From Blasia pusilla (lineage: Eukaryota > Marchantiophyta > Marchantiopsida > Blasiales): a stretch of 64,000 bases of DNA. This document shows positions 12,994 through 23,047 of the stretch, one piece after another. The notes below the pieces were generated by a model. The model did not search any database. It was given only the letters and a program-made list of their open reading frames with translations, and had not been told where the DNA came from. The stretch spans positions 25,606,001 through 25,670,000 of the forward strand of contig CM114273.1 of NCBI GenBank assembly GCA_050084515.1, written 5' to 3'. Made by a program: the position numbers and the translations under genes. Each line of letters starts with the position of its first letter. Within the stretch, counting starts at the first letter, position 1.

Positions 12994-13197
12994 CTGTCAA
13001 GTCTTTTAGGATAGATCGGTGGGATCTAATAGAGCGCCTTCATGAGTAGTGGAGGACACGCCCAGTAGGTCGAGGGTGACCTGCTGAGGCCCTTGGAAAC
13101 CTGAGATAGCAGGTTTCCCCTTCGTTTCGGCTCATTTGGAGCCATATTGAGGAACTTACTATTTTAGGTAAGTACCATTTTGAGAATATGATTGACT
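12994..13197 (+). repeat. Truncated LTR fragment of the DNMT/PHD gypsy family
   Basis: About 200 bases (from TGTCAAGTCTTTTAGGATAG) match 23,177-23,380 in the same orientation and match 14,250-14,457 in inverted orientation. It is cut off at both ends and stands just outside the left arm of the large inverted structure, so 12,994-13,197 and the end of the left arm form an inverted pair around 13,210-14,250. Confidence 0.75.
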
Positions 13198-13209
13198 TGC
13201 ATACCTATC

Positions 13210-13257
13210 TTCATTGACATCCATAATTGGGTTCCTTTTGCTTTTCTCACTCTCTTA
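13210..13257 (-). repeat. 48-bp outer block X of the left inverted arm
   Basis: Bases 13,210-13,257 are the inverted copy of 24,413-24,460. It marks the outer limit of the sequence shared by the two sides of copy B. Confidence 0.75.
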
Positions 13258-13395
13258 TGTTGCGTGTTTGCTTAGGGGAACAATAGGTGTTGAGGGTCTT
13301 GAGATTGAACCCTAAGTCAGAGTAGAGAGGAAGATTAAGAAGTGTTGCGGGACCTGACACCAAAGTTGAACTGATAGCGGAGAAAGGATGCACAA
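13258..13395 (+). repeat. 138-bp segment P, left copy (direct orientation)
   Basis: This segment has the same orientation and the same 138-bp length as 24,229-24,366, although the sequences on both its sides are inverted copies of the right side. It is therefore flipped relative to its surroundings in one of the two copies. Its minus strand contains TGGTGTCAGG (13,362-13,353), which resembles the primer-binding site of element A, so it may derive from a retroelement leader. Confidence 0.8.
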
Positions 13396-13401
13396 CACAA
13401 A

Positions 13402-14457
13402 CATACACTACACCATGTTATTGTCATCTACAAAACTATACCATCATTTCAATTGTTGTAGCTTCCATTGTTGTTGCTCCATATTCTTGAGTGGTTTAGC
13501 CTCCTTCCATCCTTACTATAGTATAGAATCAAGCATTGTAATGACTGTTCAGAACAGGTATTAAATACAAACAACTAATAACCGTCCTCCCTTGAGAACA
13601 ACCACCTGACGATCCTTCAGCCGTCGCAAGTATTATATCCTACAAAAGGGTCGTTCACAAAGATGTAGATCAAGGGCATGTTGCTAACTCATTGATAAAC
13701 TTAAATCATCATGCAAACCAATGACTTATCATTGGCTTGTTGCATATCAATTCCTGTCTAGGTGGAAAGCCTATGCAATCTCTTTATAGTTGACATGCAA
13801 TGTTGTGGATATTGTGGCTTTGTAGTGTATTGTCGTGCGCATACACATCGTTGTCACCGAACACACACACACAAACACGCATGATCCCATGCTAACTCAT
13901 GGCATCCAAACAACGAGACAAGAAGAACCAAAATATCTCCAATAAAGTAAGATCCAATCTTTCTCTCCACCATCTCACACCATAGCTCTCAAAGGTGTGC
14001 ACTCTCTCTCATGTCAAACCAAACCCACTCTCCTAATGAGAGGCTTGGGTTACACTCACAAGGCAAGGTACCATAGCTCCGCCGCCTCATGCCAAGAGGT
14101 TCAACAAAGAGAGAATGAGCTCTCAAGCTCTCTCTCCTTGAGATATACCCCTCTCCTCTCCCAAGCTCTCTTCATGGTAACCTATTCTCCCAAGTCACCT
14201 CCTTGGCTCTTGACCTGATGTAGGAGGTCAAGGGACACTTACCAAAAATAGTAAGTCGATCATATACTCAAAATGGTACTTACCTAAAATAGTAAGTTCC
14301 TCAATATGGCTCCAAATGAGCCGAAACGAAGGGGAAACCTGTTATCTCAGGTTTCCAAGGGCCTCAGCAGGTCACCCTCGACCTACTGGGCATGTCCTCC
14401 ACTACTCATGAAGGCGCTCTATTAGATCCCACCGATCTATCCTAAAAGACATGACAC
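13402..14457 (-). repeat. Left inverted arm: LTR body plus flank (1,056 bp)
   Basis: This is the inverted, near-identical copy of 23,175-24,230, and both arms are exactly 1,056 bp. It contains most of the gypsy LTR (inverted copy of 23,175-23,801) and about 400 bp beyond its terminal CA. The first ~125 bp of the LTR are missing on this side and replaced by about 45 unrelated GC-rich bases (14,458-14,502). No protein is coded. Short open frames such as 13,997-14,218 are chance frames inside the LTR that recur wherever the LTR does. Confidence 0.85.
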
Positions 14458-14502
14458 GTTCCGTGCCGCCTACAACGCCGCACCGTTCCGCTGGGACCGC
14501 AC

Positions 14503-14983
14503 TGTCTATCGAGGAGTTTTGAGCAGCATCAGTATGGGAGGAGTATGACTTGCTGATTGGAGGAGTTGTCTCCACGATCGAGTTGGGGTCGAGATTTGTA
14601 GTAGCTGAGGAGCGACATCGACATGTGTTCAGGTTGCCCATTATGGTCCTTTACCCTGCACGTTTGAGGGATTCTGGGATTTATTTGGGGATATTGGGTG
14701 TGTGGATGCTGAGAGCATCATTTATGTATGTGGTTTAGGGGACATAGACCTGTGTGGGATGTCCGGAGTTGAGGGTAGGTTGTCGATGAGATGATAGCCT
14801 GGTCGATTTGCCGCACCACGCCGCGTGTTGCCGCACGTTACACGTCTCGGGGAGAGAGAGTGTAGATCGAGTGCCGCATGTTTGGGATGAGTGATTGAGG
14901 GATTCCTCACGAGGTTCAGAGTGATCGGGTGAGAGGGGCATGAGGGTCATCACGGAGTCTGTTTGGGACTTTGAGAGGCGAGG
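14503..14983 (+). repeat. Repeat R, left copy (gag leader of the DNMT/PHD gypsy family)
   Basis: This is the inverted copy of 17,804-18,262, with one ~20-bp extra block (near 14,540-14,560) and scattered substitutions. On the right side R runs into gag on the minus strand without a break, so R is probably the natural leader or N-terminal gag region. A 36-base palindrome (14,967-15,002) sits exactly at the junction between R and the methyltransferase fragment, which suggests that the joint formed at a short inverted repeat. Confidence 0.8.
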
Positions 14984-15306
14984 TAATGCCTCTCAAAGTC
15001 CCGAACGCCTCGCTCCACATGTGCATGCGTCAAGATCTCGCCAATCGTTGAAGCTCCTCGGCCGAGCCCACGGCGGCACCTCTCCTCCACGGAATGATGC
15101 ACGGCTACCATAACACTCCTCTCCATAGAAATGTCAGGAACGGGAGTATCCTCTGCATGGACATGTCCCTCAATCAAATCACTAGGCCAAGTGATGGCAC
15201 TGCTAAATGCTGCTAAGGTCGCCATCTCTCTTGGCCGTTGCTCAAATCCATCGCACACTGTGAATCGAATGGGTAATGAGCTAAGGCGCCCATCACCGAT
15301 CGCCAT
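14984..15306 (-). pseudogene. Methyltransferase N-terminal fragment, copy B minus-strand block
   Basis: The minus strand encodes ATLAAFSSAITWPSDLIEGH and DTPVPDISMER, the N-terminal extension of the retrotransposon methyltransferase seen intact at 62,870 downward. After the word matching WSEAF the sequence breaks off and joins repeat R. It overlaps by about 35 codons the plus-strand methyltransferase that starts at 18,263, so this piece is duplicated in opposite orientations within copy B. Confidence 0.75.
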
Positions 15307-15660
15307 CCTGGTGCAGAGGACGCTTGAGACTCCTCCCAGTAATCCAGGGAAAACCCCATCGGGTATAACACTGCTCCACCAACCAATACGTCGTAGGACT
15401 TAGCATCAATCACTATCGCCTTGGCGTGCACCACGGACTCATCTGTAGGATGTCTCGGGCGAATCCTCACCACGACCTCTGCCGGGTGATATCTTGGTGG
15501 TACTCGCTCCACCCAAGGATGTCTCAGTATCCGAAATGGACAACACTCCACATCGGCTCGTCAAGCCCAATCCTCTGAATGACGCTTTCCCCAACATCAA
15601 GGGTTGCGCTCTGAATCCAACAAGAGGCTGCGGACTAAAAGCTCTATCTCAGGACTCACC
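15213..15660 (-). pseudogene. Retropepsin (protease), copy B
   Basis: The minus strand near 15,640-15,600 carries LLDS followed by a one-base loss where copy C has the full LLDSGAQPLILGK catalytic box. Downstream, YDVLVGGAVLYPMGFSLDYW (15,400-15,340) matches copy C. In the element the protease lies between gag and methyltransferase and is presumed to process the polyprotein. The frameshift at the active site makes this copy non-functional. Confidence 0.7.
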
Positions 15661-17648
15661 AATGGAAGACCTCTCTCGATTATCCAGCAACACAACACCA
15701 GGAGAAGCCATGGCACGCTCTATCACGGGTCTAGCGGGCATCTCCGCCATCCTAGCGCCGCGACCTGCCATGAATCGGCGTGGGCGGCCCGAGCATCCGC
15801 TCCAAGGGCAGGTCCATCACCTCCTCTGCAATCACCTTTGAACGTGATGCAGGAACTCCAACTCCGCGCTCACATAGTGAAGCGGCCAGCCGAAAAGCCT
15901 CAGCGGGCGTACCTCCCAACGTCACAACATCGGAAGCAGAAAATAAAAGAGTGCGGTACACAACGGTGGCCGCCCCAACAACGCAACGTTTCGACACATG
16001 CCCCTCCTGAGCATCAACAATAGGAGTCGTCGCACTCTCTTCTCCCATCGCCCTCCGTGCTTGCACACCAACAACATTACCAACTCTCTAGGAACTTTGA
16101 TGAGGACCCATTGATGGGGTCCTCATCGCTTCGGACAACTTGAAAGATTGAGGAAGCCTAGTCTCTGGCTTCCCCTCATTTGTGGATCCAACTCTGCGGC
16201 TGCTCCACGCATCACAACTGCGGCGGCCTCCATCTGGGCAACCCCGCACATCCATCCAGGATCCTCTAGATCTCTGGCTGCTCCATATGATGTCGATGCC
16301 ACGGATCCGGCATCGGGTAACCTCAATGCCATAGCGGCAATCTGCTCCTCAGTAGTATGTTGTCCGATTCGGCGACCATCCCGGCCCACGTCCGGCATCT
16401 CCTCGGCGCGTCTAGGTGGTGGTACTCTACCTCCTCCACGGGCAGCTCCACCACCACCTGCCGGGCAACTCCGGCTCCTCGTCCCCGGCGGGACCACGAG
16501 CACGATCTCTAGCCCACCCGGACCGGCTACTCGCTCTGGTGCCCTCTCTGGCCCTCGGTCCAGACGTAACTCAGGATGTAAACTAAAACACCTGGCACGT
16601 GTATGACCATACCTCTGACAATAGTCACACTGATAACCTCCTAGTGCAGCACCATCGCCTCCTCCATCTTTGAGGCACACGCCCATGACCGACGAGTGCA
16701 ATCGCGGCGATGATGGGCTCCACCACATGACCAACAAGTAATAGTAGGCGGCTGTTGCAAAGCCGCATATGAAGGCGCAGATCTCTGTGGCACGGCCTCT
16801 CGGTATCCTCCCTGAGCTCATGGTGCCACTGTCGACCTATCTCGGAGTCCACGTTGCTGCACAGGTGGTGTAGACAATCGTGACTGCTCTCGCCCAGAAC
16901 CCATGGTGGCTACGCTCTCCTCCGCCATGTTGCGCTCAATGTTCTCGGCGGTCCTAAAAACATCTCTCAACGTAGGGTAGGTGTTCATAAGAAGCACCCC
17001 CTCTCGCACCCGTGTCCGCAGGGTCCGGTCGAGCATCGCATACCATGACTGGATAACCTGAGCCTCTGTCACCCCCTGAGTGACGTTGATCAACCGGCGC
17101 AAGCGAGTGTAAGCCTCACACAAACTCTCACCCGAGCGCCTCTGGAAGTCGTGGATGCTCCGCAACTTCTCCGTCCGTACCCCTTGGTAGCTCGCCCTCA
17201 ACTCAGCAAAGAACTCAACCACAGGGTTGAACCTGGGACGAACCCGACTAGATGGTGCAACTGCTCCCGTGCGAGTGACCCCTCCTAAAACGTCACTAGT
17301 GGAAGAGGCAGTAGCCTCTCCTGACTCCTCCTCCTCATCTGGGAACGGCTCCGTCCATGACACATAATGTGGGTCATAGTAGATCCTCCACGCCTCGATC
17401 TCACATGCATATCTCGAGAGAGAACTCATGGTAATCGCCCATGGGCGCCCCCTCTAAATCTTTGGAACATACCGTTCCATCTTTGTCAGAACGGAGTTGA
17501 ACTCTCTAGAGTCCCTGGCCCTACCGGGAGTCACACCAACTCCTAAACTCGCTATAAAATCGCAACTCAATCGTGCCTCTCGCACTGAAAACCTCACGCG
17601 GTCCTCTACCTCGGTCGTCCATCTCGTACGCCCAACTGGTAGGACCAC
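15661..17648 (-). pseudogene. gag: gag polyprotein, copy B
   Basis: On the minus strand a capsid-like region is encoded at 17,429-16,818 (FNPVVEFFAELRASYQGVR, SGESLCEAYTRLRRLINVTQ, TYPTLRDVFRTAENIERNM), the helical pattern of Retrotrans_gag domains. A further frame (16,821-16,123) carries a CCHC zinc knuckle, CDYCQRYGHTRARC, at residues 65-78 (CX2CX4HX4C). The C-terminal part (16,066-15,752) matches copy C (AEAFRLAASLCERGVGVPAS). Upstream, 17,712-17,454 reads into it in two frames. The gag block is inverted relative to the RT-integrase block of the same copy. Confidence 0.8.
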
Positions 17649-17803
17649 TCACAATGTGTGGCGATGTGCTCACAAACTCCTCTACACCCTCCCCCTCGTC
17701 TGACGATGACACAGAAGGAGGTCGAGGTGGTCCCTCACGTGGAGACCCTCGAAACCTCGCGCCACTCCGCGTAAAACCTCTAGAGCTACTCTTGGGTTCA
17801 CCA

Positions 17804-18262
17804 CCTCGCCTCTCAAAGTCCCGAACAGACTCCGTGATGACCCTCGTGCCCCTCTCACCCGATCACTCTGAACCTTGTGAGGAATCCCTCAATCACTCAT
17901 CCCAAACATCCGGCACTCGATCTACACTCTCTCTCCCCGAGACGTGTAACGTGCGGCAACACGCGGCGTGGTGCGGCAAATCGACCAGGCTATCATCTCA
18001 TCAACAACCTACCCTCAACTCCGGACATCCCACATAGGTCTATGTCCCCTACACCACATACATAAATGATGCTCTCAGCATCCACACACCCAATATCCCC
18101 AAATAAATCCCAGAATCCCTCACACGTGCAGGGTAAAGGACCAGAATGGGTAACCTGAACACATGTCGATGTTGCTCCTCAGCAACTGCAAATCTCGACC
18201 CCAACTCGATCGTGGAGACAACTCCTCCCCTATTGATGCTGCTCAAAACTCCTCGATAGACA
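17804..18262 (-). repeat. Repeat R, right copy
   Basis: This is the inverted partner of 14,503-14,983. On the minus strand it leads directly into gag. At 18,262/18,263 it is joined abruptly, on the plus strand, to the methyltransferase N-terminus (TWPSDLIEGHVHAED), so a breakpoint lies here. Confidence 0.8.
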
Positions 18263-19560
18263 CTTGGCCTAGTGATTTGATTGAGGGACATGTCCATGCA
18301 GAGGATACTCCCGTTCCTGACATTTCTATGGAGAGGAATGTTATGGTAGCTGCATCATTCCGTGGAGGAGAGGTGCCGCATTTGTGGGGCTCGGACCGAG
18401 AGCTTCAACGATTGGCAGATGCGCACGTGCAGACCGCGTGGAGCGAGGCGTTTGCACCAGAGCGTGACGGGTCTGAGGAACCCGAGGTAGCGGGGAGTGC
18501 TACGATGACACCCTTGGATACTACACCCATTGTGTGGTGTACCCCGGAGGAGGGTATTCGAGTGTTAGATCTCTTTGGAGGGATTAGCACCGGGTTAGCT
18601 GTTGTTTTGCAGGCAGGAGTGCGAGTACAACAGTACTTGTATGTGGAGAGTGATGATGTTGCGAGGCGCGTCTCACTACGACATGTGGCGCAATTACGCC
18701 TACGTTTTCCCGACTTATTGTCTCTGCGTCCGTAATGCTGAGGGTACGAGTTCCCTACGAGAGGATATTTTTTTGTTGTTGGGGCGCAGGACTTAGAGCG
18801 GTAGGGACCATTGATTTGGTCATTTGCGGTTGGCCATGTCGGGCCAATCGAGTCGGGCGAGGCAGCGGGTTGGCGACACTCGGTCCATGTTGTTTTGGGA
18901 GTTGTTGAGGGTCTTCGGCGATTGCGAGAGCACCGCCTCGTTCTCCGGCCTACATTCTGGAGAATGTGCCGATCTTAGAGACTCAGTCACGGGTCGTGAC
19001 GAGTGCTCATCAGTGCGTGCTGGATCGCCCAGCCAGGTGTTCTTGGATGCGGCGAGTGTAGGTTCTAGAGCCCATCGCCCGCGCCTATGGTGGACCAACT
19101 TGGTGCCCCATGCGGTGTTATGGAGGGCGATGCAGAGTGGAGCGCCCCTCCCCTTTGTTAGTGGATTCCATTCTCGGATCCGGTCGCCGATCACAGCGGT
19201 GAGGCACGATGATCGACCACCGACTATGGTCACGTAGGGTAAGGCGGCGGGCGCCTTGCCCACGTTTGTGAGTTTTCCGCTTCCTATGCATACAAGGAGG
19301 CCGGTCCTGGCTTGGTTTGGGATGACCAGGTTCAGCGGTTGGTGGAGCCCAACGCCGACGAGAGAGAGCGAAGCGGCGATGGGATTTCCCCAGAGGACGG
19401 CAGTACCATCGGTGTCAGAGAGGCATCACGACGCCATGTCTTGGGTCAGCGATGGACTGAATCGCTTGACATGGATCTCGCTTGGGAGTGGGGCGGCGTC
19501 GTATGAGATCGCGATGATCACGGCCAAGTTTGCAGTGAGCCCCATGCCTACCGAGACGGT
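18263..19560 (+). pseudogene. Retrotransposon-encoded C5 cytosine DNA methyltransferase, copy B
   Basis: The plus strand encodes a C5-MTase domain. Motif I (AdoMet binding) is RVLDLFGGISTGLAVVLQAG near 18,556-18,615, and the catalytic loop motif IV follows near 18,825-18,850 as CGWPCR, where copy C has PCQ. After a frameshift come RSMLFWELLRVF, an AASVGSRAHRPRLWWTNL box like motif VIII, and near 19,345-19,480 the motif IX/X region (ERERSGDGIS and RRHVLGQ in broken frames; copy C gives the clearer ERERAMGF and LGQAMDLN). Motifs are in canonical order, unlike the rearranged DRM enzymes of plants. The nearest resemblance by eye is to DNMT3/DRM-type catalytic domains, an inference. Several frameshifts and the Q-to-R change indicate inactivity. 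Confidence 0.85.
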
Positions 19561-20040
19561 GGAGGCGTGGGGGCGAGACATGAGGAGATCTACGCACCAG
19601 GGGAGATCGGGAGAGACACCCTTGACTTCTTGGGATGTTTTGAAGGTACGCAAGGAGATGATAGCCACAAGATCGGCGTGGTTTCTGCACCGCACGTGGA
19701 GGAGATCAGAGTTTGCAGTTGGCTGCAGGAGAGCGGCCGAGTGTTGTTGTTCGAGACGGGGTTGCACCATAGCAACCACTGATACCCGCGCCGGAGAGTC
19801 CTACCGTAGTCACGATGGAGACTTGGGAGCCAGATATGGGCCCTAAGTTGACAGGAGGAGAGCGGCGCCCGAATACATCAGTTCCTCGGGAGTTATAGGA
19901 GCGCTGCGTTTAGCATGGAGGATTTGGGTACGCTGAAGAGACCGGGATCCGCATTGAGTTGTCGAGTGATATGCCGATCTTCCGCGACCCTTGAGTCTGA
20001 TGATATGGAGAGGGCTCGATTGAGTAGGAGCCAAGACTTG
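19561..20040 (+). pseudogene. Linker between methyltransferase and RT, copy B
   Basis: This stretch aligns with 59,880-60,091 plus 61,341-61,570 of copy C in inverted orientation, and it shows the undisturbed sequence at the site where the solo LTR entered copy C. It encodes no recognised domain. A start-like segment GDLGTLK near 19,918-19,940 corresponds to MEDLGTLKAPGIRIELSSD at the N-terminus of the copy C reverse transcriptase. Confidence 0.6.
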
Positions 20041-20815
20041 GTAGGAGCAGACTAGTGGAGATGTCGCATGGGGAGTATGCATCCGCCACCGCTTTGTCAT
20101 GCCCGCCAAGAAGGATGTGCATGGCAACTGGACGGATAGGCGGATGTGTGGGGATTACCGACCTATCAATCGGCAGACGAAGTCCGATAGGTATGCCATG
20201 CCCACCCCTGAGGAGATCTTTGATGCGATTGGTCACGCAAAGGTCTTCAGTTCATTGGATTTGCGAGATGGATACCAACAGCTGCCTATCAGATTGGAGG
20301 ACAGGCAGAAGACGACATTTTGGGGCATCGATCCTCACAGGAAGGATTGTTTGTACCAGTGGCGGTTCTTACCATTTGGGTTAAAGAACGCCCCGGCTGA
20401 GTTTGAGGGTCATGGATAGGATCTTGGCTGGTCTGGATTTTGCTAGGTGTTATATTGATGACATCGTAGTCTTTAGCGCCACGGTTGAGGAGCATGAGCA
20501 ACATCTAGAGGAGGTGTTTCGACGATTGCAATTACATGGGCTGAAGCTACATCCAGGCAAGTGCAAGTTCTTCTACGACCAGATTGAGTACTTGGGTCAT
20601 ACGATATACCCAGGGGGCCTTGGTGTTCAGCAGACGAAGGTAGAGGCTATCTCACGCATTCCACGCCCTACAGATGTGAGCCGTGTTCGCGCATTCATGG
20701 GATTGGCGAACTTCTATCGGCGATACATCAAGGGATTCAGTTCGATTGCGAAGCCGCTGACCTTGCTCACGAAGGTGGATCACGAGTGGCACTGGGAGGA
20801 TGAGCAGGAGTGAGC
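20041..20815 (+). pseudogene. Reverse transcriptase, copy B
   Basis: The plus strand at 20,099-20,395 encodes MPAKKDVHGNWTDRRMCGDY, the FSSLDLRDGYQQLPI palm motif and RFLPFGLKNAPAEF. A one-base frameshift near 20,400 is followed by the catalytic box CYIDDIVVFS (YIDD, about 20,447-20,476), GLKLHPGKCKFF, EYLGHTIYP and RAFMGLANFYRRYI of the RT thumb/connection. A TGA at 20,811 interrupts the passage into RNase H. This is the Ty3/gypsy RT that copies element RNA into cDNA. Frameshift and stop make it inactive. Confidence 0.9.
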
Positions 20816-21779
20816 ATTTCAGTTGCTCAAGGATAGGTTGACGTCCGCACCCATCTTGAGGAGACCGATCAGGGGGCGTCCTTTCCAGTTGCACACAGAT
20901 TGTAGCATGTTGGGGCTTGGAGCGATGCTCACCCAACATGATGATGAGGGTAGAGAGTTTGTGGTGGCTTACGCTAGCCGCTCGAACAACGCTGCAGAGG
21001 CGAAGTACAGCTCGTATGAGGGTGAGTGCTTGGCTGCGGTGTGGGTTGTCACGCATTTCAGGTGTTACTTATTCGACAACCCCTTTACCATCATCACGGA
21101 TCATCAACCACTGAAGTGGTTGATGGAGTCTGACAAGCTTACAAGGAAGCTTGCGAGATGGGCTTTGTTGTTGCAGGAGTATGATTTTCAGGTGGTACAT
21201 AGACCTGGAACGCTCAACCAGGATGTAGATGGGTTGAGTCGTAACCCATGCCCGAGTCAGCGAGATGCGACTAGAGCTCAATGGCATGGAGAGAGTGATG
21301 AGGAGTCGGTGCCAGGATGGCACGCGTCAGCCTATTTAGGCATGTTGGCTATGGAGAGCCAGAGTGTGGAGACTTCGATGGCAAGGTCTAGTGGAGAGTC
21401 TTTGGATCCCGAGGCCAGTGAGGACACGACAAGTGGCCGAGATATTCATGATGATGGAGTAGTCTTAGAGTACCTTCGATCTTGGCGCCTTGCGAGCACC
21501 ATGGATGCTAGAGAGCGGGATCGGATCCTACAGCGGGCCAGACGGTTCCGTTGGGAGGGGACACATGTTTTGAGGGTTTGGGAGGATGGCAGAGTACGAG
21601 TAGTGCCGCATCTTTTGCAAAGAGCACGACTAGTGCAGCATGCCCACGAGGAGTTGGGTCACTTTGGGGTGAAGCGGACGTATAGCTTGCTCCAGATTCA
21701 GTATTGGTGGCGAGGCATGCAGACTGACGTTCAGCAGTTTGTTGCCAGGTGCATGGTGTGTGATCGGGTCCGAGCATAG
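20816..21779 (+). pseudogene. RNase H and integrase zinc-binding domain, copy B
   Basis: The frame 20,823-21,779 (318 residues) is open throughout. RNase H motifs appear as FQLHTDCSMLGLGAML (first Asp), YSSYEGECLAAVWVV (Glu) and TIITDHQPLKWLM (Asp), followed by VVHRPGTLNQDVDGLSRNP, the usual RNase H/integrase joint. The integrase HHCC zinc-binding domain closes the frame (HEELGHFGVKRTYSLLQ with two His, then CMVCDRV). The frame ends in TAG just before the integrase core. It is one of the longest uninterrupted segments of the family here. Confidence 0.88.
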
Positions 21780-22274
21780 TTCAATGCTCGACTCCACAGT
21801 TGCATCCATTACCGATCATGGGCTTAGGGTATAGATGGAGTTTGGATTTTGCAAGACCTTTGCCCTTGACGGAGCGTCACAGTCGTTATGTGTTGGTGAT
21901 GGTCGAGCACTTCTCGAAGTGGATCGAGTTGGTTGCTATTCCTGACAAAGCAAGTGAGGGAGTAGCTTATGCCTTCCTTGACAGATCCGAGTCATTATGG
22001 CGCACAGTGAGGTGTTGACAAACCAGCGCATCGAAGTTTCGCGGTGAGTTCCAGGCCTGTGTGATCGGCGTTGATCGACCACCGCACGAGCGAGATCATC
22101 CTAAGGCGGATGGATTAGCGGAGAGAGTTGTGCGAGGCGGTGAAGAGGGGTTTACGCAAGTATGGCTTGCAGAGAGGTCACCTAGAGATTGGGACCTCGG
22201 TTGCCATGGTTGGCGATGGGATCTGATTCAGCAGCAGGCATCCTTAGCGTCTTTTTCACCGTACTTGCTACTTT
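21780..22274 (+). pseudogene. Integrase catalytic core, copy B
   Basis: LPIMGLGYRWSLDF (21,807-21,850) holds the first catalytic Asp, and YVLVMVEHFSKWIELV follows. The second catalytic Asp is replaced: about 22,013-22,035 reads LTNQ where LTDQ is expected. The catalytic Glu region near 22,095-22,120 (ADGLAERVV) survives in another frame. The core should join element ends to target DNA. Lost Asp plus frameshifts make it inactive. Confidence 0.8.
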
Positions 22275-22865
22275 ATGGCGAGCCAAATTTACCGGCCATT
22301 TGTCGAGATCTTTGGTGAGGTGCTGAACCTTGATGACCCAGATGTATGGGTGCGAGCATGTTCTCAGAGGGCTGAGTTATTTCGGAGAGTGATGTCCATG
22401 GCGTTCGAGAACTTGGCGATAGCACAAGATCGGGATACGTTGAGGTATGCGACTATTCGAGGTGGGGGTTATCGACCAACTATCCGGAGGTTTCATCAGG
22501 GAGATTATGTCTATTTGCAGCAGACGGCACCGACGACGTTGGATGTGACTGCAGGGCGCACTATCCTGAGAGTGCGTGACATTTTGCCATCGGGTGTTCT
22601 CTTGCTGGAGGGACGCGATGGTATGGTATGGAAGGACCATGTGCGTAATTGTGCGCCATGTCACCTTCCTAACATTGATGGTACAATAGATCCGAGCTTA
22701 GTAGTAGTTCCTGCAGGCTTGCGTTGTATGTTGTGTGGTTCTGCCCGTGGTGCGGCCACGATGCTAGTCTGTGATGGGTGTTCGAGAGGATGGCATATGG
22801 CATGTTTGACGCCACCTCTCACTAGGGTTCCTCATGGACAATGGATGTGTCCCATATGTACATAG
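22275..22865 (+). CDS. Integrase C-terminal domain fused to a PHD finger, copy B
   Basis: This open segment (196 residues) is the C-terminal end of pol. Residues 70-131 (FHQGDYVYLQQ, ILRVRDILPSGVLLLEG, KDHVRNCAPCHLP) match the SH3-like integrase C-terminal domain of gypsy elements. Residues 151-195 form a full PHD finger with C4HC3 ligands: C151, C154, C166, C169, H174, C177, C192 and C195 (CMLC, CDGC, GWHMAC, MCPIC), including the aromatic-PPL stretch typical of the fold. PHD fingers often read the histone H3 tail. In chromoviruses a chromodomain sits at this position, so a role in steering integration is inferred. The fragment is in frame but belongs to a broken polyprotein. Copy C repeats the arrangement at 57,344-56,919. 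Confidence 0.85.
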   Translation: MASQIYRPFVEIFGEVLNLDDPDVWVRACSQRAELFRRVMSMAFENLAIAQDRDTLRYATIRGGGYRPTIRRFHQGDYVYLQQTAPTTLDVTAGRTILRVRDILPSGVLLLEGRDGMVWKDHVRNCAPCHLPNIDGTIDPSLVVVPAGLRCMLCGSARGAATMLVCDGCSRGWHMACLTPPLTRVPHGQWMCPICT

Positions 22866-23047
22866 AGAAGGTAGTTCTACATTCCGACTTGTGTCTATGA
22901 CATGGATGACAAGGAGGCGACTAACGATGGGGCCACCTGAGCACCCGGCCTTCTTGCTCTTAGCGTCCGAGAGATGTATGTCATGGTAGGTAGGGATAGA
23001 TGGCTATCTGGGGTTAGAGGGACCTAACCACCAGCTAGGGGGGCGAT
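22866..23047 (+). other. 3' UTR and polypurine tract of copy B
   Basis: Noncoding sequence between the PHD stop codon and the LTR. It ends in CTAGGGGGGCGAT, a purine-rich tract immediately before TGGAGATATT, as expected for the plus-strand primer site. The inverted counterpart lies at 56,731-56,918 in copy C with the same GGGGGG tract. Confidence 0.7.

Noticed and set aside
13997-14218. 73-residue open frame repeated at 23,414-23,635 (minus) and, altered, at 56,446-56,679 (minus)
   Set aside because: It lies within the LTR and follows the LTR wherever it goes; the residues show no domain and the frame has no supporting signals.
16148-16606. 152-residue Pro/Ser-rich open frame on the plus strand
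   Set aside because: It is the complementary shadow of the gag zinc-knuckle region on the minus strand.
22692-22865. Chromodomain at the integrase end
   Set aside because: No aromatic-cage chromodomain pattern is present; the Cys/His spacing is that of a PHD finger.
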